Shown: positions 1-11,300 of the stretch, in pieces
Numbering within the stretch: position 1 is the stretch's first letter
Layout of the letters: the number at the start of each line of letters is the position of its first letter
Source of the DNA: Leptasterias polaris
Taxonomy: Eukaryota > Echinodermata > Asteroidea > Forcipulatida > Asteriidae
Length of the DNA stretch: 64,000 bases
Direction: 5' to 3'
Assembly (NCBI GenBank): GCA_037783415.1
Contig: JAZGTN010000025.1
Span: forward strand, 4,402,001 to 4,466,000
Made by a program: the position numbers and the translations under genes
The notes under the pieces: generated by a model
What the model saw: the letters and a program-made list of their open reading frames with translations, nothing else
The model's database searches: none
Told to the model about the DNA's origin: nothing

Positions 1-30
1 ATTGACAAAATAGAAAGATTGTAAAGATAA

Positions 31-150
31 GGCTAGATACGTGTAGTTCAATTCGTAGAGTGCAGGCACATTAAATCGGAGGTCGCATGTTCAAGTGCCA
101 CTATAGTCAATTTCTCTTTGTTCAACCCAAAATTGTTTGGATAAAAGTCT
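31..150 (+). mobile_element. tRNA-derived SINE fragment
   Basis: A tRNA-like A box (around GTAGTTCAATTCGTAGAG) and B box (ATGTTCAAGTG) are followed by a segment reading about TAGTCAATTTCTCTTTGTTC. The same arrangement recurs at about 2035-2160, 53790-53900 and 59600-59690, so this is a dispersed SINE family and not a functional tRNA. Confidence 0.6.
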
Positions 151-377
151 GAAAAATCTCATCCCTGAAGAGTACAATGTACACCTGATCCACAAGACTG
201 CAGCTAGCACCGTAGCAGTGCCTTGATGTATTTTCTACTGGAACTTGCCTCTTTCTCTAAATGTTTTATAATATCAAAAGCTCTCAAGTGCTCGTTACCA
301 AGTACATGTAAGTTTGTATCTGTCATTAATTCTTTGAGTACCAAAGGTACATGTACATGTAGGCCTACATGTACATG

Positions 378-1038
378 TGGGTCTTTCCATAAATGAGGGG
401 GCCAAAGCGTGACATGGTGTTACATGCATCTCAAAAGATAATGTACTTTCTATATTCTTTGCATGTTTAAGTGGTGGGGATAGCTCATAGGTATAATACA
501 TGTACCTGCTACATGTATGTAGCATGTATTACTATGCACTTTGCTAGATTCAGACATTTATGATGCCTAATAAGGGAAAGAAGACTTTTTGAGTCACGGT
601 GTAACAAAGACACCAGTCTCTCGGTTACGCGTGAAACTGTCGGCTTTTACTTCTTGGCCTACGTTTGAAGGTTTACATTGAAAATAGCTGAATTACAGTA
701 TACCAATGATGTTTACATAATTTACCCTTTGAAATTAAAATTTTCAATGAAAACCTACTAATTTATGGCAAAACAAGTCACTAGTTTCCCACTGTCAGGC
801 CAAGTAAAAAAAAATACCAGTTGATCGTCCCCGCCCACATCCTTTTTTGGAGGCCGCATCCTTTTTTTAATTTTATTTTATTTTTGATTTTTTCTTATTT
901 TTAATCCACCCTTCACATATTTTAATTTTTGATGTAAACTTACCTCATGCAACAAATAGATATAAAGAAAGTTAGCGGTGATTTCAAACTGAAGAATTGG
1001 TGGCCTGTTTGAATTGAAATACTTGGCGGCCATCTTGG

Positions 1039-1071
<33 letters not shown>

Positions 1072-1350
1072 CCCTCATCCTCCTCTTTTTGGAAAAATCA
1101 GGACGATCAACTGGTATTTTTTTTTATTTGGCCCAACAGGAAACTGAGATTCTGGTGTCTCTGTTACAGTGTGATGGATAGTTTTGGATCGTATATGAAA
1201 ACAAAAAATTTGATTCGAGAAATTGAAGTTATACATTAAACGTATGAGCTATCCCCACCACTTAAACATGCAAAGAATATAGAAAGTACATTATCTTTTG
1301 AGATATAACACCATGTCACGCTTTGGCCCCCTCATTTATGGAAAGACCCA
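378..1350. mobile_element. Foldback element with long imperfect inverted repeats
   Basis: The sequence at about 380-490 is repeated in inverted orientation at about 1245-1350. Further in, 590-640 matches 1145-1180 inverted, and 795-825 matches 1098-1130 inverted. The centre holds a 30-base poly-A run. There is no coding capacity. This is a non-autonomous foldback or MITE-like DNA element. Confidence 0.7.
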
Positions 1351-2034
1351 TTTACGTATACCCTTACTAAATAAATGTACTAAAATTGAATTTACTTTGT
1401 GTACACAAAAGTGCAGTCTGGGGATTTACAGGTGTGTACACTGTAATCTCCCTTTTCATTTTGTGATGTTTTTCTAAAAAGGCCTTCATTCAACTGCTGA
1501 CATAATAATACAACACTATGCTACATGTCTCCAAGGTTGTTTGATAATTTGCATAAATAGGGCAAACAAGACCTTACAGTCTATGACCTTGACAGATCAC
1601 TGAACTACATGTAGCAATAGAGTGAAGACCTACAATGTACACTGTACATGTATGCACTACATGTACATACAAATGGCAATGTGTTCCGAACTCTGAGATT
1701 TTTTATGGTTTTAAAAGCTCTGTTGTTGATAAAGAACCAGAAAATCGGAAGGCTGTTGGAAGAGCACTTCCTGTGGGTTACCACCGTATTTCCTTTGTCA
1801 TGAGGCTTAGTATATAAAATGCTTGCACTATCTACATTTTTTGTTGTAGAACCATGCTCAAACCAACCACACACAAAATAAATTGATGACATTTTACTTT
1901 GAATTATTCAGTTTCCAGTTGTGTACAGTCTAATTTGTTTTTTATTGCAACTATATTAATATCAAAGGATTTGTGTCTTCCTACGGCATAATAACATCAT
2001 ACATGGTGTTTATAATAAAAATGTTAAAATTACT

Positions 2035-2310
2035 TTGAGTTGTATTGAGTTGTAATTTTGGGTGTTGAACAAAGAAAAATTGACTACAGTAGGACTTGAA
2101 CCTGTGACCCTGGATTATTGTGCCGGCATTCTACTAACTGAGCTATCTAGCCCTAATGTTGGCAGTCTCTGTTTTGTCATCTTTGTTCTGGGGTTGTCAG
2201 TCAGAAGCTATACGTTAACTGCCGTGTAGCCAAGGATCACACCCAAGTTTACGTTACAACCTGGGAAGCGGCAGCCAGGGGATCACCTTAAGGGGATGCA
2301 ACTTTTTATT
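2035..2310 (-). mobile_element. SINE with tRNA-like segment, copy 2
   Basis: Read on the minus strand there is a non-tRNA body (2165-2310) and then a tRNA-like segment with A box TAGCTCAGTTAGTAGAAT and B box GGTTCAAGTCC. The same body and tRNA-like segment occur together at 53770-54075 and, in the opposite orientation, at 59460-59690. The linked body shows one composite SINE family. Confidence 0.75.
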
Positions 2311-2404
2311 TCAAATATCAAGTGCTAAACCATTAAGAAAAACCGACTTTGTTATTTTTCAATTTTTAAGATAGTCAATACAAGCTGTCACTGCTTTTAC
2401 AGTA

Positions 2405-2473
2405 CATAATAGCCTTGTAGCTTATTACATAATAGCCTTGTAGCTTATTACATAATAGCCTTGTAGCTTATTA
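2405..2473. repeat. Perfect 23-bp tandem repeat, three copies
   Basis: The unit begins CATAATAGCCTTGTAGC and is repeated three times without a mismatch at 2405-2427, 2428-2450 and 2451-2473. Confidence 0.95.
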
Positions 2474-4542
2474 CTGTACTTAGAAATTAGTTGTCTAAAA
2501 AATGGAAGTGCAGCAAACATGGCAAAGTGCCAAGTGATTGTGAAGCAGAGTGGGTTGTGTAGAGTGTAAGTTGAGCGTCCAAAGCAAAAGAAAAAACAAG
2601 TTCTATTTTTGTTTTGTCCCTCGTGAACAACTTTGTACATAGTGGAGTTTTTGAGATGTTTATTAAGAACTAACTGTTATTTAGCAACTTAGGGAAAAGC
2701 AATTGCAATAATCATTTTAAACAGGCCTGATGCTTCGTTTTTGAAAGGTCAAGGGCACCAAGGTGATTTCTCCTTGGAAGGGGGGGGGGAGGAAAAAGGG
2801 CCCACCTCTATGAGGACATTGTTAATTTCTATTGTATGGTAATGATCCGAGGCACAAAGAGGCAAATTGCCTCTGTTGCCTCCGTGAAATACAAGGCATG
2901 CATAAGTAACCCTCCCAAATAGTTGTAGATCAGAGGATTTCCACAAACCAAAGGTTAAAATTCAGAAAAATTGTTGGACCTTTTATAAAACATTATTTGT
3001 AATACACATTTGTAAACTTTACCACATGGTCTGTCAACAGCTTAAAATCTATGGGACATAACCAAGACAAGATCGTATTTTTTCACAAATACATGTATAA
3101 TTATGGTAGTTGTAACCATAATTATATTTGTGATTTTGTTTTTTCTTTTTGGTCATGACAAAACGTTTTAAAGTGGCAGTTGGATGCACCACCTTTTCCC
3201 TTGTGACAATCAACGATCTTGTCTTGGTTATTTCCAATAGATTTTAGAGCTCCATGTAAGACGGACCATGTATTTTGCCGTAATGAGTAGAGAAGAGCAT
3301 CTCTTCCATCCCATCATGAAATATGTAACTGGTTTATTATGATTATTCCATTCCATAATGGTATTATCATGATTAATTGAAACATTGGTTGAATACAAAT
3401 TTTCAAGACTAGTGTACATAAACAACAACAACATTTAAATCAACATGTGATTATGTCACAATTGTCCTTTTCCAAATACAAATTTAAGCTTGTCACAAAT
3501 TTCCTCTTATTCTAGGCAGTGGATATTTTACCAGCGACAGTAAAATCATCCAAATTTATGCTGTTTCGTCGACGGATTGAATAGTGCCTTATTTGATGCG
3601 TAAATGAGTAGCAAACACTATAGGAATTCATTGCCACTTCCTGGTACCCTAGACTATGCTGCTAGGGGACTTCCCTCCCTCTTTATAACTGACATGCTCT
3701 GCATTCGAATGCCCAGCTGTCGTTGTGGGTTTTTGCACCCCCCCCAAAAAAAAAAATAAACAAAATTAAGAAAATCTTCTTTCAATATAAAAAAAAAATC
3801 TACTAAATTTAACAGCCCCAGTGCCAATGCTATGGCGGATACTAGGCCTACTTATTACTTAAAAAAAGTAAGCAAATGGATAGTATTTTTATTACCTTTT
3901 CTTCTTCTAACGTGGATTTATTTTTCAAGAAAACAAAGTCAGAGGAAAAAATTATGTATTCAACTGCAACTTTTTCACTCATAAAATAGGCTAGCCATTT
4001 TTCCTTCCTCCATGTTGACATTGTTTCAAAAAATTTAAAAAAGCAATACCTCATTTTTGAGTATTAAATAAAACAAAAAACAATTTGTTTAGTATTAATA
4101 ATTTCATTAAATATTGAATGAAAAAGTGACAGTCAAGTATAGAAATTTTACCACGTCCCAAATTGCGGTACAGCAAAATAGCGTTTGGAAGTTTTTCACC
4201 ATCGCTGGTCAACTCATAATCCAGTCTAACTCTAAATTCTCTTATAAATAATAAATACTTAATTATAGTAATACTAAATAGACGATTTACGCGTGAGTGA
4301 CGACGCTATTTATTTGAAGTTAGCAATACCCAGCTACATGTAAGTACTACCACACACACGACAAAATCATTTCCTACAATTGTGTCCATCAAACAACCAC
4401 AGGAATTCACATCAAACACACAATAAAAATCCCTTAAACCCAGCAGATGATTTTAAACTTATATGATACATAAGACACACATAAATTAATTTACAAACTC
4501 ATTAAAAAAAGTAATTTTTTCTCAAATTAAAAATATTCTTAC

Positions 4543-4613
4543 CTTGCGTTTCGACCACAACAAACTGACAGCAGCTGCGGTTTTCTGTAGACTGGTTTCA
4601 GTCGGCTAGGCAT
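4543..4613 (-). CDS. Possible first coding exon of an unidentified minus-strand gene
   Basis: On the minus strand an ATG at 4613 opens 23 codons plus two bases and runs into a consensus donor (AAG then GTAAGAAT) at 4542. The predicted N-terminus starts MPSRLKPVYRKPQLL and is basic. The DNA upstream of it (4614-4860) is GC- and CpG-richer than its surroundings, as expected of a promoter. I do not recognise the family and found no second exon, which could lie beyond the left edge. Inference from start, donor and base composition only. Confidence 0.35.
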
Positions 4614-4860
4614 TGTGTAGACACACAGAACCGGATGAGTCGGGAGTCAGACTATTGACATTGTGCACACGCAGCGCATAACCGAGAGGTCGCTTTTTGT
4701 GTTCATGAATAAGGCAGGGTACCCGATCCCGAATTCAACAACGGGATACCCGTCCCATACATTGATTGGCGTTTCGGTACAAGAAGCGGATGGAGTTGAC
4801 CTACTTTTGCTTCCCGCCGCCCCCAGCCGGCCAGACAAAACTAGTTGGCCTCTTGCTTGA
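4614..4860 (-). promoter_or_regulatory. GC-richer, promoter-like stretch
   Basis: This is a local rise in GC and CpG in AT-rich surroundings, directly upstream of the candidate start at 4613. I see no TATA box. Inference only. Confidence 0.3.
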
Positions 4861-5011
4861 CAAATGACATGAACTATACATGAGACATGAATGTACATTA
4901 TTAGCTATCTATAATAAAAATGACGCCAAGGGGGAAAGGGTACAGAATGGGGGAAGGGTAAAGACAGAAAAGGAGGGGGTGGTAGTAGGGTGACCAGATA
5001 ATGTTTAATTA

Positions 5012-5028
5012 GGGGGGGGGGGGGGGGG
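5012..5028. repeat. Poly-G tract
   Basis: An uninterrupted run of 17 G. Similar long G or C runs occur at about 5370-5402, 17141-17163, 19159-19171, 51063-51077, 55040-55056 and 55283-55302. Confidence 0.95.
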
Positions 5029-5430
5029 TAACCTATAGTGATTAAAAATAAAAAGATCGATCATTTGAGACAGCTCAAAGTATTAACAGCTGAATTGGAG
5101 TCATTAAAGTGGATTTCTTTAGATAATGTTGTTCCTCTTTGTTATAAGTATTATTTGTTGGCATACTAGAGAAAAAATTAAATGTGAAAGACAAAAAAAT
5201 GAAACATGTTCTTCACAGCATTGGTCCTTTTTTTACTTAATCAATTTATTATCTTGTATGGTATTAAAACATAATTTAAAAGTAATTGATTTCTTTAGAA
5301 GTTGCTTTCTTCTTGATAACAAATACCTATTGTTTTAGTGCACCAGACTCAATGGCTATATCATTGAGTGGGGGGGGGGGGGGGGTGGTGGGGGGGGGGG
5401 GGTTCAAATACCAGTCACGGTCTTTGAGTA

Positions 5431-5793
5431 TTAAAGGTATTATACAGGATTGGCAGAGCTGACAAAATAATCACAGACAGTGTTCATGTTTTGTGTAATC
5501 AACCACATACATGAAATAACAAACCTGTGAAAATTTGAGCTCAATTGGTCATCGAGGTCACGAGAAAATAGTGAAAAGAGACCTTATGTGTTTTCTGTTT
5601 TTCAAACATCGAGTTTATTATCGCGCGCGATAAAAACTATTGTTTTACTCATTTCTCAGAAACGATAGCATTTTAGGCAGAAATATTTTAAGGAACCCTT
5701 TCTACCATTACTTACTTTAAATCATGTAAGTTATGTGTGAATCTGTGAACATTTGTGTTTTTCGATTTTACCAATAGTGTACAGGGCCTTTAA
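5431..5793. mobile_element. TTAA-flanked MITE, copy 1
   Basis: The ends read TTAAAGG and CCTTTAA, and the outer TTAA on each side looks like a piggyBac-type target duplication. The interior shares the phrase around AACAAACCTGTGAAAATTTG and the following 'cattggtcatcg'-type segment with the copies at 15073-15443, 16463-16798 and 51170-51510. It is non-coding and non-autonomous. This copy has a divergent centre containing TTATCGCGCGCGATAA. Confidence 0.65.
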
Positions 5794-5799
5794 GACACT

Positions 5800-6197
5800 T
5801 TAATGCAAGGTTATACTTTTGGTAATTGTCAAAGAACAGCAGGGCCTATCCTCACTTGGTGTATCCCAACATATGCATAAAATAACAAATCTGTGAAAGT
5901 TTTGGCTCAATTAAATGATCATCGAAGTTGCATTAGAAAATACTATGAACAAAAAACACCCTTGTTGCATAGAATTGTGTGCTTTGAGATGCCTGAAAAG
6001 GGCTTCATGCCTGAAGCCTTTCTCAGATCCAATTTGTGGGTGAAAATTTACCTCTTTCTCTTGAACTACTTTACTTCAAAGGGGTCTTTTAAACAATTTT
6101 TTATAATATCATTAACTCTCTAGGGGCTATTTTACCAAGTAAGTTTTTACGTTCATTAACGTGTGGAATAACAACCAATAGTACACCCTGCCTTTAA
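5800..6197. mobile_element. TTAA-flanked MITE, copy 2
   Basis: The same family as 5431-5793 lies almost directly next to it. The interior has TTTTGGTAATTGTCAAAG near the left end and the shared segment with CTTGGTGTATCCCAACATA. The right end is GCCTTTAA. A short open frame of 76 codons crosses it but is not conserved in the other copies. Confidence 0.65.
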
Positions 6198-6204
6198 CTA
6201 TAAT

Positions 6205-6415
6205 TGCTTCTCTTCACCCAGGAGTAAATGGGTACCTATGAGGGCAGAGATGGTTCATGTGATTGAATTAGCTTGGTGTGGTACATACTTGGCAGCACAG
6301 GCTGTATACTCCCCAGGGAGCTGAGATGGTTTTAAATGGCACAGTGACCAAGTAATGTTCATGCACTATTGAATGTGGTACCAGTGCTATATAAATGTCC
6401 ACTGTTATTATTAAC
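6205..6415 (+). mobile_element. SINE 3' body fragment
   Basis: A segment starting CCCAGGAGTAAATGGGTACC and ending GCTATATAAATGTCCACTG is followed by a short ATT-rich tail. It looks like the body and tail of a tRNA-derived SINE whose head is missing. The family assignment is from memory of similar deuterostome repeats and is not proven here. Confidence 0.4.
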
Positions 6416-7052
6416 TTTTTGTTGTTGTTGGCATAAAAGGAAACACAGGATATAACAAAACAAGGGATCCACCGTTTCCGGAAACAAATTCCAAAAAATT
6501 CAGAAAATAGACCTTTGAAAAAAAAATCTATACAATAAAGAATAATAGTTGGAGGCCTGATGTTTCTACCCCACCAGAGTCTTTCTTGAAGGCTTTTGTT
6601 ACAGCAGTAAACTGTTTATGTGTGTTGTGTCGTCATTTTAGCCTTTGAGAAAGACGCTGCTCAGGTCAAAACGTCAGGCACTAGATATTTTTGTTTGCAT
6701 TTATACAATAAGTCCTTTTGGTTGGTAAGCAGTTTGTAATACATAATTCTATTTTCTCACTTAGAAAAAAAGGGGATAACAGTATCTGACTACAGTATCA
6801 GTTGACAGTTATGCTCTTTTCTGTCAAAAAAAATACAAATATTTAAGTTTTTAAAATTTCCACGATGAGTTGATTGTCAATAATATCCCTTTTTTAGGAA
6901 AAAACAGTACTGCTAATTTTATTTTTATCAACTAAATGTTTTTTTGTGAGTCTTTGTGAAATTTTAAACTTGGAACTGTAAAAAAACAACACAGAAGTGG
7001 TAATGGTATTAATTGACAATTTTAACTGTCTAATTTTTTTGTCTGATTATTT
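6416..7052. other. Non-coding stretch downstream of SNAPC1
   Basis: This is AT-rich and has no plausible exon. Around 6555-6700 is a segment with CAAAACGTCAGGC that resembles one near 45640-45800 in the opposite orientation, probably a shared retroelement end. Confidence 0.4.
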
Positions 7053-7058
7053 TTTATT
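7053..7058 (-). terminator. Candidate poly(A) signal for SNAPC1
   Basis: AATAAA on the minus strand, about 220 bases after the SNAPC1 stop codon. Position and sequence fit, but no cleavage site is proven. Confidence 0.4.
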
Positions 7059-7277
7059 ATTTGTTAACTTTTTAAATAAAGTTTGGTTCCCCCTTTTTGG
7101 GGAAACAATAACAACACTTTAAATGTACTTATCTTCAAAAATATGTTTTATGTGACCCCAAAGGTACACTGTGGCACACTCATCAAGTGACAAGTCAAGT
7201 TATAGAGAGGTCACAGGGTCAAAGGTGATAACCTTTGGCAAAATCATCATCCCTCATCATTTGATAGCAATCATGAT

Positions 7278-8345
7278 TTATCTCCTCTTAGAGCCCCTTG
7301 TTCTGACTCCTGTTTTACCTCCACGAACTTTCACGTTTGTCTTACGCCCTCGCACTGCAACATCACGACCCTCTAATACTTTTGAACTTTCACTTTCTCT
7401 GGTGTTGTCTTTGTCAGAGGTTTTTTGTTTCTTACTTGGGGTGTCTTCGGGAGGTCTGCTACTCTCGAGAGGAGCTGCTACAGTTTCTTTTCTTGGCCTA
7501 CCCCGTTTTGATCTTTCTGTGATAACGTCCTTAGTTTTTGTGGGAGTGATTTCCGTGAATGAGTTTCTGGTTTGACGCTGGCTTGGTTGTCCTCGTTTTG
7601 ATCTTTCTTTCTTATCGTCCTTAGTTTCTGTGGGAGTGACTTCCAGGGATGAATTTCTGGTTTGACGCCGACTTGGTCGTCCTCGTTTTGACTCTACTGT
7701 TTTGCTCTTTTCAGACTCCTCTTGGGCTACTACTGTTGTAGTTTTCGTTGGACTCACTGATGCAGAGTCCTTTCTTAACCTGCCACTTCTAAGGTTTGAA
7801 ACTTTTGCAGGCTCGGAGCTCTTAGAGTTCTTAGTGGTACCCTTCTTGGGGGTTGGTGACAATGATTGTTCCTTTTTGTTTGAGCTGGAGAGAGTCTCAG
7901 TCCCACCTTGTGTTCCATTTGCCTCAGTGTCATCATCAGAATTTACCGACATGGATCCCTCTTGCTGAGCTTCAGTTATCTTCACTGCTCTGGCTACTAG
8001 GTCATGTTCCTGTGAGGTACTTGGTAAAAAAAAGTAAAAATCTTGTTGCACAGCTTCCTGTTCAGACGCTATTTCTTCATCATCTGAAATGGAGTAGTCT
8101 GGCTTTCTCTTTTGCAACACAGAGGGCGCTTTAACTACTTTAGGTGGGGCTTTGTGTTTCTTGCTGCTACTTGGACTCAATGAGCTGTCTGATGAGTCTT
8201 CAGCGAGCTCAATGGCTGTGTTCGTAACTGTGTATTTACGCAGGCCGCCACGCTTAGGCTTACTCATTTTGGACTTAGATTTAGTAGGAGTCTCTTTAGC
8301 GGGTGCTTCAGCAGCCTGTTGGCGATGTCGTCTTGATTTTGATGC
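7278..8345 (-). CDS. SNAPC1: SNAPC1 last exon: long charged tail with AT-hook-like repeats
   Basis: This exon encodes 355 residues (279-633). It starts with the conserved ASKSRRHRQ and continues into a Ser/Lys/Glu-rich, probably disordered region. Three units spaced exactly 30 residues apart start KRGRPS, KRGQPS and KRGRPRK (about residues 498, 528 and 558), with RQTRNS following in the first two. The RGRP core is that of an AT-hook, which binds the minor groove of AT-rich DNA. The unit is 90 bp at the DNA level (about 7490-7700), so it arose by tandem duplication. The extreme C-terminus is rich in RG and RGG. The DNA-binding role is an inference. Confidence 0.88.
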   Translation of the reverse strand, partial: ASKSRRHRQQAAEAPAKETPTKSKSKMSKPKRGGLRKYTVTNTAIELAEDSSDSSLSPSSSKKHKAPPKVVKAPSVLQKRKPDYSISDDEEIASEQEAVQQDFYFFLPSTSQEHDLVARAVKITEAQQEGSMSVNSDDDTEANGTQGGTETLSSSNKKEQSLSPTPKKGTTKNSKSSEPAKVSNLRSGRLRKDSASVSPTKTTTVVAQEESEKSKTVESKRGRPSRRQTRNSSLEVTPTETKDDKKERSKRGQPSQRQTRNSFTEITPTKTKDVITERSKRGRPRKETVAAPLESSRPPEDTPSKKQKTSDKDNTRESESSKVLEGRDVAVRGRKTNVKVRGGKTGVRTRGSKRR

Positions 8346-11300
8346 CTGGATATAGGACAAAATGAAACGAATTAGCAGTGTCTCCCTTAACTCATATGCA
8401 AGCTAAAAAAAAACCTGTGATCAGTCAGAAGTGGTCAGGCTGGGTAGTTCAGTGTTGAAAAGCATCCCTATTTAATATGAATTATTGATAAGTGCAAAAG
8501 CAGACAGACCAGTGAAATGACAAGCTCACTGGTCCTGTTGGCTAGTCACTGAAAAAGTTTAAGCCAAACCCCGCAGAGGATTTCCAAAGAACTTCACACA
8601 GAAAAGTTTTAAGATGACATCATCTGCTGGTTTACACTGAACGGTGAATAGACCGATCCATTAAGCCCCGCCTCCTTACGAGTTGACCAATCACAGCCGC
8701 GAAACCCGATCACCATTAGTGCAAAGATCACCAAACGGCTCAAATGGTGATCAGATTTCGCGGTTGTGATTGGTCAATGAGAAATGGGCGTGGCTTAATG
8801 GATCGGTCTATTAAAAGGAGGGTATACCTTTGGTAGTTACTCCAAAAATTAATGACCAGTCAAAACTTGCTTGGTAAGAACCACTGCAGCTGTTAATAAT
8901 GTATAACATTATTGCTTGGTAAGAACCACTGCAGCTGTTAATAATGTATAACATTAGGGAGGTTTCGCATACGAACGGATACGGTTAATGCGACGGATAC
9001 GTCATCATTATGACGTCATACGCTACTCGCTATCCGCTATACGTGCAGACGACACTGATATCCCGCTTGCTACACGTAAGTAAAAAACACGTAGGAAAAC
9101 TCGAACTTCTAGTAATTCTCCTGTATTTGTTTCCAAATATGTATGAATAGTATCAAAATAAATGAATCACTGAACATGTACGTGTCATTTTGTTGATTTC
9201 TAAAGACTTTGAAATACGAAAAAATGCACTGTTTCTTCGTCATTTTCCTCTAAAGCTATGAACATAAGCTCGTCTATGGAGGATGCCATGTTGAACAGCG
9301 CCACCAAGTGCTGTGCTGGAACAGCGAACAGTGCCACCAAAACGCTGGGATTGCAAAACAACAGAAAGGCTGCCAACGGTTACGGATAGATAAACGTATG
9401 CGTATGCGTATCCGTTCGCGTGCGAAACCTCCCTATTATTGCTTGGTAAGAACCACTGCAGCTGTTAATAATGTATAACATTTTGAGAAAAAATTCCCTT
9501 CAAAGGAATGTGGTTTTAGAGAAAGTGATTCAAAACCATTTCAATCTGAGAAGTGTTTCTGAATGCAATGTCTCTCGGATTGTGTATTTCAATTACGAAT
9601 TATTCTTCCACCTTGGACATAACCACTTTAGATTTTCGGCAATATCTCAAAAACGCTACCACCTTTTGAAATGAAATTTTCACCAGTAAGTTTTATTGTA
9701 TGTATCTTCATGTATAGGATTAAAACAACTGAACAGTTCCAAAAACCAAAGGTATACTTTGCTTTTAAGCGAACCTTTGCAACCGTGGTGTAAGATTGCT
9801 TTTTAATCTGCGATACTCTTGAGCCGTGGTCTATCCCATCAGGATCGCTGGTTTCTGTCGTCTGACTACTTTCTTGACTTGCCTCGAAGGAAGCTTCAAG
9901 CTTTGCAAATCTAGAAGAAAAAAAGAGAGGGAATTGTTGTAAAAATGTGAGTTTCTCTTTATTTTTTAGCTTTGTTGTTCCCTTGATCAAAGTTCTAGAT
10001 TATGGTAATTCAAAAAAGCCTTCAGTAGTTAATAGACCATGCAAGTCTCGTTCAAATTGAAACAATTTTGGAACCTCGGGTTCCCTTGTACGAAACTGCA
10101 AAATTTACTGGAGCCCAAATTCAAATTTGTGTGAGGCTTGGACAGTCAATTGTCATCCTTCATTTATACACCTGGGTTAAGAGAAGAAATTTATGGTTAA
10201 GTGTTTTGCTCAAGGACATTAGTGTTGTGACCTGGGCCCAATTTCATAGCGCTGCTTAACGGTAAGCAAATTTTCATGCTAACTGTAGCAGAAAAATTTG
10301 CTTAAGCGTAAGCGTATTTCACAGGTTAGCAAGAAAATACGGTGGCCATCTTGCACGTTCACAATGGTTTTGCATTGTTACGTCATTCATTTTCGTGCAG
10401 TTAGCAATCTGAGCAATTTCTGGCTTAATTCATTGAATCAATTTTTTCTTTAAATCATCACATTTTTTGTTACATTGACTCCTGAACCTACCATTTTTAT
10501 TTCATTCAAGTATTTCTATGTTTTCCATGTCAGTAGGGAAGGGTTGTTGGACACTTGAAAATTGTTCCCAATAAAAAACATAATTTCCTTGGAATGCTTT
10601 TGCTTTTTTTATTACATGCTCACTGCTCAACTGGAATGGAAATTGAATTGTATGGTAGATTTAGTTTTTGTTTTCAGTCATTGACAGTTTTTAAGCTCGG
10701 TGAAAATTGGAGGGAGGGGGAAACTGGGGGAACCCAAAAATTTGGGGAAGCAATGGGGAGAAAAAATAAATAAAATAAAAATAAATAGCCGGCAGCAAAG
10801 GACCGAGTAGTCGGCGAAATCGCAGGCAGCTGGCGCTTCTGGACAACCCTGGTAATAATCTTCTGAAAGAAATCCGTGATTTGTTTTGAAGAGTATGCTC
10901 AGACCGTCTTCAGGAAAAAAACAGTAATTTATTAATAAAAATGAAATCACTGATTAAACACAAGTCAAATGAAAGCAACATCACCTTAGTTTTACTTTGA
11001 TAAAATGTATAATCTCCACATAATGTATAAAAAATTCCTATTTATTGAACACTGCTGGATAATTCATGTTTTTTTTGTTTTTTAAAATAAATATTTCCAC
11101 TTGAAGGTCAAAATAAATGACAGACTCGCATGCTTTTATCAACAGTAGGAAACACTTTATTTACCCCTGCATTAAAAATTTAATCAGGAATAGCGAACAA
11201 ACTGAATTAACAATTCTGGGTGGACGAAGCAATCCATTTCTGAGATCCCTTTCAGCTTACCTCTTGACGATGTACTCAGTGATGGACTCTTTCACTAACA

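Larger units (their letters stand above)
1..4540. other. Gene-poor stretch at left edge
   Basis: I see no convincing coding exon here. The stretch holds two tRNA-derived SINE copies, a long foldback element, a perfect 23-bp triplet repeat, and clusters of the palindrome TACATGTA near 305-380, 495-525 and 1620-1670. The open frames are short and low in complexity. If the candidate exon at 4543-4613 is real, this stretch would be intron of that gene. Confidence 0.6.

Noticed and set aside
7171..7575. Plus-strand frame of 134 codons
   Set aside because: It lies opposite the last SNAPC1 exon, whose frame and motifs are conserved. It is the antisense shadow of that exon.
8000..8040. QQDFYFF in SNAPC1 as a possible PCNA-binding motif
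   Set aside because: The hydrophobic residue at the fourth position is Phe, not Ile, Leu or Met, and the family is not known to bind PCNA.
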